DNA of 64,000 nucleotides from Actinomycetota bacterium (GTDB lineage: Bacteria; Actinomycetota; Actinomycetes; S36-B12; FW305-bin1). The stretch lies in assembly GCA_004297305.1 (NCBI GenBank), contig SCTR01000007.1, positions 229,586 through 293,585 of the forward strand, in the 5' to 3' direction. Below are positions 15,135 to 26,376 of the stretch, in pieces (position 1 is the first letter of the stretch; each line of letters starts with the position of its first letter). Made by a program: the position numbers and the translations under genes. Under the pieces are notes generated by a model. It searched no databases. It was not told where the DNA came from and saw nothing but the letters and a program-made list of their open reading frames with translations.

Positions 15135-17831
15135 GTGACGCCGTCCGACGGTCCGACCAGCACACCCCGGCTGCTCCTGCTCGACGGGCATTCGCTGGCG
15201 TACCGAGCCTTCTACGCATTGCCGGTCGAGAACTTCTCGACCACCACCGGACAGCCCACCAACGCCGTCTACGGCTTCACCTCGATGCTCATCAACGCGT
15301 TGCGTGACGAGCAGCCGACGCACCTCGCGGTCTGCTTCGACGTGTCGCGCACCACCTTCCGCAGCGAGGCGTTCCCGGCGTACAAGGCGACCCGCACGGC
15401 GTCGCCGGATGCGTTCGGTGGGCAGGTCGCCCTGATCCGCGACGTCCTGGATGCGCTGGACATCGTCACCGTCGCCGAGGAGGGCTACGAGGCCGACGAC
15501 CTCATCGCGACCATCGCGACCGCGGCGGCGGCCGAGTCGTACGACGTGCTCATCCTGAGCGGTGACCGCGACGCGTTCCAGTTGGTCGACGAGCACGTGA
15601 CCGTGCTGTACCCCAAGCGTGGCGTGTCGGAGGTGGCGCGCATGGACCCGGCTGCCGTGCTGCAGCGCTACGGGCTCGCGCCCGCGCAGTACCCGGACTT
15701 CGCCGCGCTGCGCGGCGATCCCAGCGACAACCTGCCCAACATCCCCGGGGTGGGGGAGAAGACCGCCACCAAATGGATCCAGGACTTCGGGTCCCTGGCC
15801 GACCTGGTGGACCGCGTCGACGAGGTCAAGGGCAAGGCCGGCGATGCGCTGCGGGCGGCATTGCCGCAGGTCCTGGTGAATCGTCGTCTCACCGAACTGG
15901 TCCGCAACGTCCCGTTGGAGCTGACCCCGGACCAGTTGCAGCGCAAGCCTTTCGACCGGACCCGCATCCACGAGGTCTTCGACGCCCTGCAGTTCCGGGT
16001 GCTGCGCGACCGCCTGTTCGAGTTGCACGGCGACACCGCGGCGACCGTCGGCGGTCCGGCGTTCGAGGTCGCGGTCGTGGAACTGGCCGCCGGCGCGGTC
16101 GGTGACTGGCTGGCCAAGGAGCTGGGGACGAAGCGGACGGGCGTCGCGGTCGCCGGAAGCTGGGGCCGCGGGACCGGTGACATCACCGGGCTGGCGCTGG
16201 CGGCCGACGCCGGGGCGACGGCGTACGTCGACCCGCTGACGCTGACCCCCGCCGACGACGCTGCGCTGGCGGCGTGGCTGGCCGACCCGGACAAGCCCAA
16301 GGTGCTGCACGACGCGAAGGGTCCGATGCTGGCGTTCGCGGCCCGCGGCTGGCAGCTGCGCGGCATCGTCGCCGACACGGCGCTGGCCGCCTACCTGGTC
16401 CTGCCCGGTCAGCGCACCTTCGACCTCGGCGACCTGACCGCTCGGTTCCTGGGCCGCGATCTGCGGGCCGTGGACACGCCGTCGGATCAGCTGACCCTCG
16501 ACGGCACCGATACCGGGCCGGGCCTCGCCGACACCCTCGGGCTGCAGGCCAGAGCCGTGCTGGACCTGGCCGCGGCGCTGGACACCGAACTGGAGGTCCG
16601 CGGCGGTACCGGTCTGCTGCGGGAGGTCGAACTGCCGCTGGTCGGCGTGCTCAGCCGGATGGAGCAGGCCGGCATCGCGGTGGACGTCGAGGGGCTGGAG
16701 CACCTGGAGCGTGTCTTCGCCAAGGCCATGGGGGCCGCCGAAGCCGACGCGCACGGCTTGGTCGGCCGCCCGTTCAACCTCGGGTCGCCCAAGCAGCTGC
16801 AGGAGATCCTGTTCGGCGAACGGAACCTGCCGAAGACCAAGCGGATCAAGACCGGCTGGACCACCGACGCCGACGCGTTGGCGGCGTTGTTCGCGCAGAC
16901 CGAGGATCCGCTGCTGGCGGCGCTGCTGCGCTGGCGCGACTGGTCACGGCTGCGGCAGACGGTCGCCGGTCTCATCCCGCTCGCCGACTCCGGCGGCCGC
17001 ATCCACACCTCGTACAACCAGATGGTGGCCGCGACCGGCCGGCTGTCGAGCACCGATCCGAACCTGCAGAACATTCCGATCCGGACCGAGGAAGGCCGCC
17101 GCATCCGGTCCTGCTTCGTCGTCGGGGAGGGCTACGAGTGCCTGCTCACCGCCGACTACAGCCAGATCGAGATGCGGATCATGGCCGACCTGTCCGACGA
17201 CGCGGGGCTGATCAGCGCGTTCCACTCCGGAGAAGACCTGCACACGACGGTCGCCTCCCGGGTGTTCGCCGTTGCCCCTGAGGCGGTGTCGGCCGAGATG
17301 CGCCGGCGGATCAAGGCCATGTCGTACGGCCTGGCGTACGGGCTGTCGCCGTACGGGCTCTCGCAGCAGCTCGGTATCACCCCGGACGAGGCCAAGGTGC
17401 TCATGGAGGACTACTTCGCGCGCTTCGGCGGGGTCCGCGACTACCTGCGCGAGGTGGTCGACGAGGCGCGGGTCTCCGGCTGGACGCAGACCGTGCTCGG
17501 TCGGCGGCGCTACCTACCCGACCTGACCAGCGACAACCGGCAACGTCGCGAGATGGCCGAGCGTATGGCGTTGAACGCGCCGATCCAGGGTTCGGCCGCG
17601 GACATCATCAAAGTCGCCATGCTCGGCGTCGACCGCGCCCTGCGGGACGGCGGGCTGGCCTCGCGGCTGCTGCTGCAGGTGCATGACGAGCTCGTGCTGG
17701 AGGTCGCGCCGGGGGAGCGGGCGGCAGTCGAGGAGCTGGTCCGCGCCGAGATGGGCGCCGCCTACCTCCTCAAGGTGCCGCTCGACGTCTCGATCGGCGT
17801 GGGCTCGACCTGGCACGACGCCGGCCACTGA
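15135..17831 (+). CDS. polA: DNA polymerase I
   Basis: An 898-residue family A polymerase for gap filling, primer removal and repair synthesis. The N-terminal 5'-nuclease (1-290) shows LLLLDGHSLAYRAFYALP, EGYEADDLIAT, ILSGDRDAFQL and the H3TH region LPNIPGVGEKTATKW. The middle 3'-5' exonuclease domain has lost the recognisable catalytic acidic residues, as is common in actinobacteria. The polymerase domain has motif A DYSQIEMRIMADLS (about 673), motif B RRRIKAMSYGLAYGLSPYGLS (about 720-740) and motif C QVHDELVLEV (about 848). GTG 15135 follows a TAGGAT box by eight bases; the longer open frame from 14712 is antisense to the thioesterase and rejected. Confidence 0.96.
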   Translation: MTPSDGPTSTPRLLLLDGHSLAYRAFYALPVENFSTTTGQPTNAVYGFTSMLINALRDEQPTHLAVCFDVSRTTFRSEAFPAYKATRTASPDAFGGQVALIRDVLDALDIVTVAEEGYEADDLIATIATAAAAESYDVLILSGDRDAFQLVDEHVTVLYPKRGVSEVARMDPAAVLQRYGLAPAQYPDFAALRGDPSDNLPNIPGVGEKTATKWIQDFGSLADLVDRVDEVKGKAGDALRAALPQVLVNRRLTELVRNVPLELTPDQLQRKPFDRTRIHEVFDALQFRVLRDRLFELHGDTAATVGGPAFEVAVVELAAGAVGDWLAKELGTKRTGVAVAGSWGRGTGDITGLALAADAGATAYVDPLTLTPADDAALAAWLADPDKPKVLHDAKGPMLAFAARGWQLRGIVADTALAAYLVLPGQRTFDLGDLTARFLGRDLRAVDTPSDQLTLDGTDTGPGLADTLGLQARAVLDLAAALDTELEVRGGTGLLREVELPLVGVLSRMEQAGIAVDVEGLEHLERVFAKAMGAAEADAHGLVGRPFNLGSPKQLQEILFGERNLPKTKRIKTGWTTDADALAALFAQTEDPLLAALLRWRDWSRLRQTVAGLIPLADSGGRIHTSYNQMVAATGRLSSTDPNLQNIPIRTEEGRRIRSCFVVGEGYECLLTADYSQIEMRIMADLSDDAGLISAFHSGEDLHTTVASRVFAVAPEAVSAEMRRRIKAMSYGLAYGLSPYGLSQQLGITPDEAKVLMEDYFARFGGVRDYLREVVDEARVSGWTQTVLGRRRYLPDLTSDNRQRREMAERMALNAPIQGSAADIIKVAMLGVDRALRDGGLASRLLLQVHDELVLEVAPGERAAVEELVRAEMGAAYLLKVPLDVSIGVGSTWHDAGH

Positions 17832-19342
17832 TGGCAGCTCGCCAGCGGTGGCCGGGGCCGCGCGCCGGTACGACGCGGTTCCGGCGTACCGGAACTGCCC
17901 GGTTCCGCGCGGTGCGCCGCGGACTGGCCGGCTGCCTCGCGGCGATCGCCCTGGTCGCGCTGAGCGCCTGCACCGGGACAGCAGGGCCGGAGCCGAGCAG
18001 CGGGCCTCCGGCGTTGCACAGCTGTGAGCAGGTGGCCTGCACGGGGGTTCTCGACGGGGCGGCTTACGAGATCCTGCTGCCACGCGGCGCCTGGAACGGC
18101 ACCCTGCTGCTGTTCTCCCACGGCTACCGCGCGGCGCAGCCATGGCCCCCGGCATTCGCTCCGGTCAGCACCGAGCCGGAACCGGCGCCGGGCTGGAGCA
18201 GTGGCCGTCGCGAGATCGGGCAGCAGCTCCTGGACGCCGGCTACGCTCTGGCCGGTTCGGCGTACCCGGCCAACGGGTGGGCTGTCGCCGACGGTGTGGC
18301 GGCGGGCGCGTCGCTGATCGATTTCTTCCGCACGCAGGTCGGCACGCCGCAGCGGGTGTACGGCTGGGGCGAGTCGCTCGGCGGCCTCATCACCGTGGAA
18401 CTGGCCGAGCGCGAACCCGAGTTGCTGCAGGGTGCCGTGGCCGTCTGCGCGCCGCTGGCCGGCGTCGTCCCGCTGTTCGATCTGGGCCTCGACGTGGCGT
18501 ACGGCGTCCGGCAGCTGCTGGTGCCATCCCTGCAGCTGACCGGCTTCGCCAGCTACGCCGACGCGGTGAGTGCCCTGTCCGCCGCGGCGACCGCCGTGAT
18601 GCAGGCCGCCCGCGACCCGGCCGGTCCCGGCGGGGCGACGCTGTTGCTGCTCGACGCCCTGGGCGACGGGCCTACCCGGACGCTGAACTTCGACGGCCAC
18701 GACCGCAGCTCCCAGGTGTCCGCTGCCGCCGAGACGGTCGTCGGCGCGCTGGCCTACGGCACGGTCGGGCGGTACGAGGTCGAGCAGCGGCTCGGCGGCA
18801 ACCTGTCCGGCAACGTCGGGACCGACTACGCGGCCCGGGTGACCGCAGCCGAAGCGGCCGTGATCGACGCTTCCGATGCCGGCGCCACGCAGCGCGCGCT
18901 CGCGGCCCTGGCCGGCGGCGCGCGGGTTGCGGCCGATCCGGCAGCGGTGCGGGCGGCAGCGTCGCTGGGCGATCCGCAGGGCGACCTGACCTTGCCGCTG
19001 GTCACTGTCCACACCGCGGCCGATCCGGTCGTCATCGTCCCCAACGAGACGTGGTACCGGACCCGCGCGGAAGCGGCCGGTGCCGCCGATCGGCTGCGCC
19101 AGTACGTGACGGTGCCACCGGCCAGCTATCCACAGCAGCCGGGAGCGCCGTACGGGGCCGGCCACTGCAACGTCACCGACCAGACCTGGACCGGCGCGGT
19201 GAACCTCCTCGACTCCTGGGTTCGTTCCGGCGTCGCGCCGACCGACAGCCAGGCGACGGCGGCCTTCGGGCCCGACTCCGGGCTGGATCCGGCGTACGTG
19301 CTGCCACCCTGGCCAGCCGGCGACCCCACCGTGCAGCCGTAG
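17831..19342 (+). CDS. Alpha/beta-hydrolase lipoprotein
   Basis: A 503-residue exported protein. It has a basic N-region of about 30 residues, a hydrophobic helix and lipobox ALSAC near residue 47. The body starts with LHSCEQVACTGVLDGAAYEILLPRGAWNGTLLLFSHGY, in which SHGYR provides the oxyanion strand. The nucleophile elbow GWGESLGG (about 178-185) follows, then a late VTVHTAADPVVIVPNETWY region for the Asp and GHCNVT for the His. This is a predicted secreted esterase or peptidase-like hydrolase anchored in the membrane; the substrate is unknown. ATG 17831 overlaps the polA stop by one base (TGATG). The stop codon lies in a tandem repeat. Confidence 0.8.
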   Translation: MAARQRWPGPRAGTTRFRRTGTARFRAVRRGLAGCLAAIALVALSACTGTAGPEPSSGPPALHSCEQVACTGVLDGAAYEILLPRGAWNGTLLLFSHGYRAAQPWPPAFAPVSTEPEPAPGWSSGRREIGQQLLDAGYALAGSAYPANGWAVADGVAAGASLIDFFRTQVGTPQRVYGWGESLGGLITVELAEREPELLQGAVAVCAPLAGVVPLFDLGLDVAYGVRQLLVPSLQLTGFASYADAVSALSAAATAVMQAARDPAGPGGATLLLLDALGDGPTRTLNFDGHDRSSQVSAAAETVVGALAYGTVGRYEVEQRLGGNLSGNVGTDYAARVTAAEAAVIDASDAGATQRALAALAGGARVAADPAAVRAAASLGDPQGDLTLPLVTVHTAADPVVIVPNETWYRTRAEAAGAADRLRQYVTVPPASYPQQPGAPYGAGHCNVTDQTWTGAVNLLDSWVRSGVAPTDSQATAAFGPDSGLDPAYVLPPWPAGDPTVQP

Positions 19343-19415
19343 CCCACTGCAGCCGTAGCCCACTGCAGCCGTAGCCCACTGCAGCCGTAGCCCCACTGCG
19401 GCCGTAGCCCCGCCG
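19332..19415 (+). repeat. 16-bp tandem repeat spanning the hydrolase stop
   Basis: The unit TGCAGCCGTAGCCCAC occurs three times perfectly (19332-19379), then a fourth with one inserted C and a fifth diverged copy. The first unit contains the final codons and TAG stop of the hydrolase gene. Every unit carries the palindrome CTGCAG at its junction. Confidence 0.9.
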
Positions 19416-19473
19416 TGCGGCCGTCATGCTGGCGCTCCCGTGGTGCCGTCGGCGCCGCGACCCCGCTGGGCCC

Positions 19474-20499
19474 TCAGCGCCGGTGGGTGCAGAAGATCGC
19501 GGTGCCCGGCACCAGCCGGCCGCGCAACGCCGACCAGCCGCCCCAGACGCCGTCGTGCCCGTCCGGCCACGGCGGCTCGACTAGGTCGTCCAGGACGAAG
19601 CCGGTGTCCCGCAACAGCCTGACGAGCTCGCCCAGCGTTCGGTGATGCTCGACGTACGTCGGTGTCCCGGCGGCGTCGAACTCGACGTACGCGCGGGTGT
19701 CCCAATACGACATGGTCACGGTGAGGCCGGCCGGGCCCGGGTCGTCCGGCAGCGACCAGCGGATCGGGTGGGTCTGCGACCAGACCCACCGGCCGCCGGG
19801 CCGCAGCACCCGGCCGACCTCGGCGAACAGCTGGGCCAGGTCGGCGACGAACGGCACCGCGCCGTACGCCGAGCAGACCAGGTCGAAGACGCCATCGGCG
19901 AAGGGCAAGGCGACGGCGTCGGCCTGCACGACCGGGACGGCAGAACCCAGCTCGGCGTCGATCTGCCGGGCGTGCCGCAGCTGTCCGGCCGCCAGGTCGA
20001 GGCCGACCGCCTCCGCCCCCTGGCCGCGCAGCCAGCGGGCGCAGGACGCCGCGCCGCAGCCGAGTTCCAGCACGCGCAGCCCCGCGGTCGGCCCGAGCAG
20101 GCCCGCCTCGGCTTCGTCGAGGCCCTCGGGCCCCCACACGAAGCGAGCCGTACCGAGGAAGCTCCCGTGATCGGCCTGGTAGGCGTCGGCGGTGGTGTCC
20201 CAGTAGTGACGCGATGCCCGCGTCGACGCCGCCTGGTCCAGCCGGGTGCGCGCCGCGCTGCCGGTGTCGTCCCCGCTGTCGGCCACGCTGCTGTCGTCCC
20301 CGCTGTCGGCCACGCTGGTGTCGTCCCCGCTGTCAGCCATGCTGGTGTCGTCCCAGCTGTCAGCCACGCCGTGTCCGTCGTCGTCGCGATCACCGGGCGT
20401 AGCCGCCGGGTTTGACCCTGTCAACGCCACCTCCCTATCCTGGCCGGTGCGCCGTGGGTCCCGCGCGAGTCTCAGACCGAGTAGGCCCGCGTCGTTCAT
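19474..20499 (-). CDS. Class I SAM-dependent methyltransferase with repeat linker
   Basis: A 341-residue methyltransferase. Residues 1-75 are low-complexity and acidic, with 9-residue repeats of type VADSGDD(T/S)S encoded by 27-bp DNA repeats. Residues 85-341 form a Rossmann-fold methyltransferase: SRHYWDTTADAYQADHG, motif I VLELGCGAASCARWL, motif II GLDLAAGQL, motif IV FDLVCSAYGAVPFV and the EVGRVLRPGGRWVW strand. The target is unknown. ATG 20499 has GGAG five bases upstream; TTG 20424 behind AGGGAGG is a real alternative that would shorten the linker. The rpsA promoter lies inside the 5' end of this gene on the other strand. Confidence 0.8.
   Translation of the reverse strand: MNDAGLLGLRLARDPRRTGQDREVALTGSNPAATPGDRDDDGHGVADSWDDTSMADSGDDTSVADSGDDSSVADSGDDTGSAARTRLDQAASTRASRHYWDTTADAYQADHGSFLGTARFVWGPEGLDEAEAGLLGPTAGLRVLELGCGAASCARWLRGQGAEAVGLDLAAGQLRHARQIDAELGSAVPVVQADAVALPFADGVFDLVCSAYGAVPFVADLAQLFAEVGRVLRPGGRWVWSQTHPIRWSLPDDPGPAGLTVTMSYWDTRAYVEFDAAGTPTYVEHHRTLGELVRLLRDTGFVLDDLVEPPWPDGHDGVWGGWSALRGRLVPGTAIFCTHRR
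20261..20374 (-). repeat. 27-bp in-frame coding repeat (about four copies)
   Basis: Units at 20275-20301, 20302-20328 and 20329-20355 are flanked by partial copies. They encode the GDDxSVADS repeats of the methyltransferase linker. Units differ at only a few positions, which suggests recent expansion. Confidence 0.9.
20412..20441 (+). promoter_or_regulatory. Promoter of rpsA (TTGACC-N18-TATCCT)
   Basis: -35 TTGACC (20412-20417) and -10 TATCCT (20436-20441) with an 18-base spacer form a near-consensus housekeeping promoter. It would give a 5' leader of roughly 175 bases for rpsA and is antisense to the 5' end of the methyltransferase gene. Confidence 0.6.
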
Positions 20500-20624
20500 G
20501 TCGTCTCCGCCGGTTCTGTACGCCCGTGGCCGTCCCACGCCGTTCCGACCTGACAGCGCGGCAGGTGAACGACGGGTCCATGGCGTCCCATCTCGACCCA
20601 ACCCGCCCGGAGCGAACACCCTCC

Positions 20625-22103
20625 ATGACCCCATCCGCCACCAGCACGCTCATCAACCCCGCGACAACCGCGCCCCAGGTCGCGGTGAACGACATCGGCA
20701 GCGCTGAGGACTTCCTCGCCGCCATCGAACTGACCATCAAGCCGTTCAACGACGGCGACATCGTCAGCGGGACCGTCGTCAAGGTCGACCGCGACGAGGT
20801 TCTGGTCGACATCGGCTACAAGACCGAGGGCATCGTCCCCTCGCGTGAACTGTCGATCAAGCACGACATCGACCCGCACGAGGTCGTCACCGTCGGCGAC
20901 GAGATCGAGGCCCTGGTCCTGCAGAAGGAGGACAAGGAGGGCCGGCTGATCCTGTCCAAGAAGCGCGCCCAGTACGAGCGCGCCTGGGGCACGATCGAGA
21001 AGATCAAGGACGAGGAAGGCGTCGTCGAGGGCACCGTCATCGAGGTCGTCAAGGGCGGCCTCATCCTCGACATCGGCCTGCGGGGCTTCCTGCCGGCATC
21101 GCTGGTCGAGATGCGGCGGGTCCGCGACCTGCAGCCGTACGTCGGCCGCACCCTCGAGGCCAAGATCATCGAGCTGGACAAGAACCGGAACAACGTGGTG
21201 CTGTCCCGCCGGGCCTGGCTCGAGCAGACCCAGAGTGAGGTCCGGCAGAACTTCCTCACCCAACTGCAGAAGGGCCAGATCCGGTCCGGCGTCGTGTCGA
21301 GCATCGTGAACTTCGGTGCCTTCGTCGACCTCGGCGGCGTCGACGGCCTGGTCCACGTGTCGGAGCTGTCCTGGAAGCACATCGATCACCCGTCCGAGGT
21401 GGTCGAGGTCGGCCAGGAGGTCACCGTGGAGGTGCTCGACGTCGACCTGGACCGAGAGCGCGTCTCCTTGTCGCTCAAGGCGACTCAGGAAGACCCGTGG
21501 CAGCAGTTCGCTCGGACGCACCAGATCGGCCAGGTCGTGCCGGGCAAGGTCACGAAGCTGGTCCCGTTCGGCGCGTTCGTCCGGGTGGACGACGGCATCG
21601 AGGGCCTGGTCCACATCTCCGAACTCGCCGAACGCCACGTCGAGATTCCCGAGCAGGTCGTCGGCGTCAACGACGAGATCTTCGTCAAGGTCATCGACAT
21701 CGACCTGGAGCGGCGCCGTATCTCGTTGTCGCTCAAGCAGGCCAACGAGTCGACCTCCGGCGGCGCAGCTGCCGACGACTTCGACCCCTACCTGTACGGC
21801 ATGGCTCCGTCGTACGACGACGCCGGCGGCTACATCGGGCCGGAAGGCTTCGACGCCGAGACAGGGGAGTGGAAGGAAGGCTTCGACGCCGAGCGGGCGA
21901 CGTGGGAGAAGCAGTACGCCGAAGCCCACGCGCGCTGGGAGGCTCACAAGAAGCAGATCGCGGAGGCGGCAGCCGCCGACGCCGCGGCTGCCGGCGACGC
22001 TGCTCCGTCCTCGTACTCGTCGGAGGCCCCCGGCGCGTCGGGCACGCTGGCATCCGACGAAGCGCTGCAGGCGCTGCGGGAGAAGCTGACCGGCGACGCC
22101 TGA
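20625..22103 (+). CDS. rpsA: 30S ribosomal protein S1
   Basis: A 492-residue S1, which binds mRNA at the 30S subunit. Four S1/OB repeats follow in order: NDGDIVSGTVVKVDRDEVLVDIGYKTEGIVPSREL, EGVVEGTVIEVVKGGLILDIGLRGFLPASLVE, GQIRSGVVSSIVNFGAFVDLGGVDGLVHVSELSW and GQVVPGKVTKLVPFGAFVRVDDGIEGLVHISEL. An acidic, low-complexity tail of about 120 residues follows, ending ALQALREKLTGDA, as in other actinobacteria. Four repeats (not six) are normal for this group. ATG 20625 gives the conserved N-terminus (APQVAVNDIGSAEDFLAAIE); GGAG lies 12 bases upstream, a little far. The gene has its own promoter and a strong terminator. Confidence 0.96.
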   Translation: MTPSATSTLINPATTAPQVAVNDIGSAEDFLAAIELTIKPFNDGDIVSGTVVKVDRDEVLVDIGYKTEGIVPSRELSIKHDIDPHEVVTVGDEIEALVLQKEDKEGRLILSKKRAQYERAWGTIEKIKDEEGVVEGTVIEVVKGGLILDIGLRGFLPASLVEMRRVRDLQPYVGRTLEAKIIELDKNRNNVVLSRRAWLEQTQSEVRQNFLTQLQKGQIRSGVVSSIVNFGAFVDLGGVDGLVHVSELSWKHIDHPSEVVEVGQEVTVEVLDVDLDRERVSLSLKATQEDPWQQFARTHQIGQVVPGKVTKLVPFGAFVRVDDGIEGLVHISELAERHVEIPEQVVGVNDEIFVKVIDIDLERRRISLSLKQANESTSGGAAADDFDPYLYGMAPSYDDAGGYIGPEGFDAETGEWKEGFDAERATWEKQYAEAHARWEAHKKQIAEAAAADAAAAGDAAPSSYSSEAPGASGTLASDEALQALREKLTGDA

Positions 22104-22118
22104 CGGTCGACCAGCACG

Positions 22119-22158
22119 ACGAGGAGCCCCGGACCTGATGGTCCGGGGCTCCTCGTTT
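22119..22158 (+). terminator. Intrinsic terminator of rpsA
   Basis: A perfect 17-bp stem (22119-22135 with 22140-22156) closed by the 4-base loop TGAT and followed by TT. It is the strongest hairpin in the window and begins 15 bases after the rpsA stop. Confidence 0.92.
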
Positions 22159-22250
22159 GCTGTCGGGCGCAATGCGCTCAAAGCGCCTGGTACCGCCCTC
22201 AGACACCCCGGTCCGGCATGCGCCTCTCGGAGCCTGCCGGACCGGCCGCC

Positions 22251-22256
22251 TAGGGT
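22251..22256 (+). promoter_or_regulatory. -10 box (TAGGGT) of leaderless coaE
   Basis: TAGGGT is followed by six bases and the coaE GTG, with no ribosome binding site. Confidence 0.5.
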
Positions 22257-22262
22257 GACCCC

Positions 22263-22850
22263 GTGCTGCGAGTGGCGCTGACCGGAGGCATCGGCTCGGG
22301 CAAGAGTTCGGTCGCCCGGCGGTTCGCCGAGTTGGGGGCGGCGGTGATCGACGCTGACGCCGTGGCGCGGGAGGTCGTCGAGCCCGGCCAGCCGGCGCTC
22401 GCCGAGATCGTCACGGAGTTCGGCCCCGAGGTCGTCGGCCCGGACGGCCGGCTCGATCGCGCCGCGCTGGCAGCGATCGTCTTCGCCGACCGTGCCCGGC
22501 TGGCCAAGCTGAACGCGATCACCCACCCGCGGATCGTGGCGCGCAGCGACGAGTTGGCCGCGGCAGCGTCACCGGACGCCGTCCTGGTGTACGACGTGCC
22601 CCTGCTCGCACCGGAGTCCGCGGCTCGATTCGACGTCGTCGTCGTGGTCGATGCACCGGAGGAGGCGCGGCTGCAACGACTGGCGGGCCGCGGCCTGGCC
22701 CGTGCGGACGCGACAGCGCGGATGGCGTCGCAGCCGGACAGGGCGGACCTGATCGCGCTTGCGGACATCGTCATCGACAACAGCGGTGAGCCGGCTGACC
22801 TGCGACGGCGGGTCGACGAGGTCTGGGCAGAGCTGACCACGGCCCGCTGA
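22263..22850 (+). CDS. coaE: Dephospho-CoA kinase
   Basis: A 195-residue P-loop kinase for the last step of coenzyme A synthesis, phosphorylating the 3'-hydroxyl of dephospho-CoA. Walker A is LTGGIGSGKSSVA (residues 6-18), the DADAVAREVV substrate region follows, then LNAITHPRIV, VYDVPLLAPE and the RxxxRM-type lid (LARADATARMASQ). Actinobacterial CoaE proteins often carry a GrpB-like C-terminal extension; this one lacks it and has the short bacterial form. The start at GTG 22263 fits the leaderless pattern. The stop codon lies in the first copy of a short repeat. Confidence 0.93.
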   Translation: MLRVALTGGIGSGKSSVARRFAELGAAVIDADAVAREVVEPGQPALAEIVTEFGPEVVGPDGRLDRAALAAIVFADRARLAKLNAITHPRIVARSDELAAAASPDAVLVYDVPLLAPESAARFDVVVVVDAPEEARLQRLAGRGLARADATARMASQPDRADLIALADIVIDNSGEPADLRRRVDEVWAELTTAR

Positions 22851-22960
22851 CCGGGCCGGCCACCACCACCGCTGACCGGGCCGGAATGACTTCCGGACTG
22901 ACGACCGCCGCTGACCGGGCCGGAGTGACATCTGCGCTGACCACTGCCGCTGTCCGGTTC
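22844..22960 (+). repeat. 39-bp and 16-bp repeats starting at the coaE stop
   Basis: The 16-bp core CCGCTGACCGGGCCGG occurs at 22844, 22869 and 22908, and a decayed copy at about 22947. From the second copy on, the period is 39 bp with diverged interiors. The first core includes the coaE TGA. Confidence 0.8.
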
Positions 22961-23020
22961 CGGCCGACCCTCCCGCTGCGGCCCCTGCGGCCGCGGACGA
23001 AGGCTGTCGGTCCGGCGTCG

Positions 23021-23026
23021 TACCGT
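23021..23026 (+). promoter_or_regulatory. -10 box (TACCGT) of leaderless uvrB
   Basis: TACCGT is followed by seven bases and ATG 23034. A GTG at 23025 overlaps this box, which argues against it as the start. Confidence 0.5.
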
Positions 23027-23033
23027 GGTCGGC

Positions 23034-25145
<2,112 letters not shown>

Positions 25146-25295
25146 CTCGTCGACGCGCGCTCACCATTCGGGAGCCGCCGGGCCTCGGCGCCGTGGCGCG
25201 GCGGACGGGCCGGCCGTCGGTTCGGCAGCGTTCTCAGGAACCCGTAACGTGGAGGACCCGACCCACTCCCGCCGCATCCCGGAGGCTCCCTCACC

Positions 25296-26360
25296 GTGAA
25301 CGTGCCCGTCTGGCTCTGGGTCGCGACCCTCGTCGGCCTGGTGGCGATCATCGCCATCGACCTGATCCTGGTGGACAGCCACCCGCATTCGTTCGGAGTG
25401 AAGGAGGCGACCCGCTGGGTCCTGGTGTACGTCGCCTTGGCGGTGGCGTTCGGGATCGGGATCTGGATCTGGGCGGGCTCGCAGTACGCCGGTGAGTTCT
25501 TCGCCGGCTACATCACCGAGTACAGCCTCAGCGTCGACAACCTGTTCGTCTTCATCGTGATCATGGCGACGTTCGCGGTGCCGCTCGAACAGCAGCACCG
25601 CGTGCTGCTGTTCGGTGTCGTCATCGCCCTGGTCCTGCGCGCGGTGCTGATCGTGGTGGGCGCCGCGGCGATCGAGCGTTTCGCCGTAACGTTCTACCTC
25701 TTCGGCGCGCTGCTGCTGTTCACCGCCGTCCAACTCCTCCGCAGCAGGAACGAGACACCCGAGCCGGGCAACAACCCCTTGCTCCGGCTGGCCGAGCGCG
25801 TGATCCCCACGACCCGCACGTACGACGGATCCCGGCTGTTCACCCGCATCGACGGCCGGCGCCTGGCCACGCCGATGCTGCTGGTGATGATCGCCATCGG
25901 GACGACCGACGTCCTGTTCGCCCTCGACTCGATCCCGGCGATCTTCGGCCTCACCCACGAGCCGTTCCTGGTCTTCACCGCGAACGCCTTCGCCCTGATG
26001 GGCCTCCGGCAGCTCTTCTTCCTCGTCCGCGGCCTGCTCGACCGGCTGGTGTACCTGTCGATCGGCCTCGCGGTCATCCTGGCGTTCATCGGCGTCAAGC
26101 TGGTGCTCCACGCGATTCACGAGACGACGTCGTTGGACGTCCCCGAGGTCTCGATCGGCGTGTCGCTGGCGGTGATCATCGGGGTCCTGATCATCACCAC
26201 CGTCGCGAGCCTGATCAAGGTGAGCCGCGACCCGTCCGCGGTGTCGCATGTGGGGATGGCGGCCGACGCCGCTCGCGAGGCTGCGGCACACGACGGGGAG
26301 GAACTGCAGCGGCTGCGCGGCTATGACGCCACCCACCGAGCCGACCGGCCCGAGGAGTAG
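25296..26360 (+). CDS. terC: TerC-family integral membrane protein
   Basis: A 354-residue polytopic protein of the TerC/Alx family, linked to metal (manganese) homeostasis and tellurite resistance. About nine hydrophobic helices are visible. The diagnostic acidic motifs are AGYITEYSLSVDNLFVF (about 70-86) and IGTTDVLFALDSIPAIFG (about 205-222), whose Asp and Glu residues lie in the membrane. A hydrophilic tail of about 45 residues follows. GTG 25296 has GGAGG ten bases upstream. I looked for a yybP-ykoY-type manganese riboswitch in the 150 bases upstream and could not recognise one. Confidence 0.9.
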   Translation: MNVPVWLWVATLVGLVAIIAIDLILVDSHPHSFGVKEATRWVLVYVALAVAFGIGIWIWAGSQYAGEFFAGYITEYSLSVDNLFVFIVIMATFAVPLEQQHRVLLFGVVIALVLRAVLIVVGAAAIERFAVTFYLFGALLLFTAVQLLRSRNETPEPGNNPLLRLAERVIPTTRTYDGSRLFTRIDGRRLATPMLLVMIAIGTTDVLFALDSIPAIFGLTHEPFLVFTANAFALMGLRQLFFLVRGLLDRLVYLSIGLAVILAFIGVKLVLHAIHETTSLDVPEVSIGVSLAVIIGVLIITTVASLIKVSRDPSAVSHVGMAADAAREAAAHDGEELQRLRGYDATHRADRPEE

Positions 26361-26376
26361 GGGAGTCGGGAGGGCC

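Noticed and set aside
19332..19415. CRISPR-like array
   Set aside because: Units are contiguous, with no spacers, and too short; it is a simple tandem repeat.
20496..22526. 676-codon open frame antisense to rpsA
   Set aside because: Composition rich in Asp, Val and Leu from reversed rpsA codons; no domain; crosses the strong rpsA terminator.
25146..25295. Possible manganese riboswitch upstream of terC
   Set aside because: I could not find the conserved yybP-ykoY loops; only a TAACGT-like -10 and a GGAGG site are visible.
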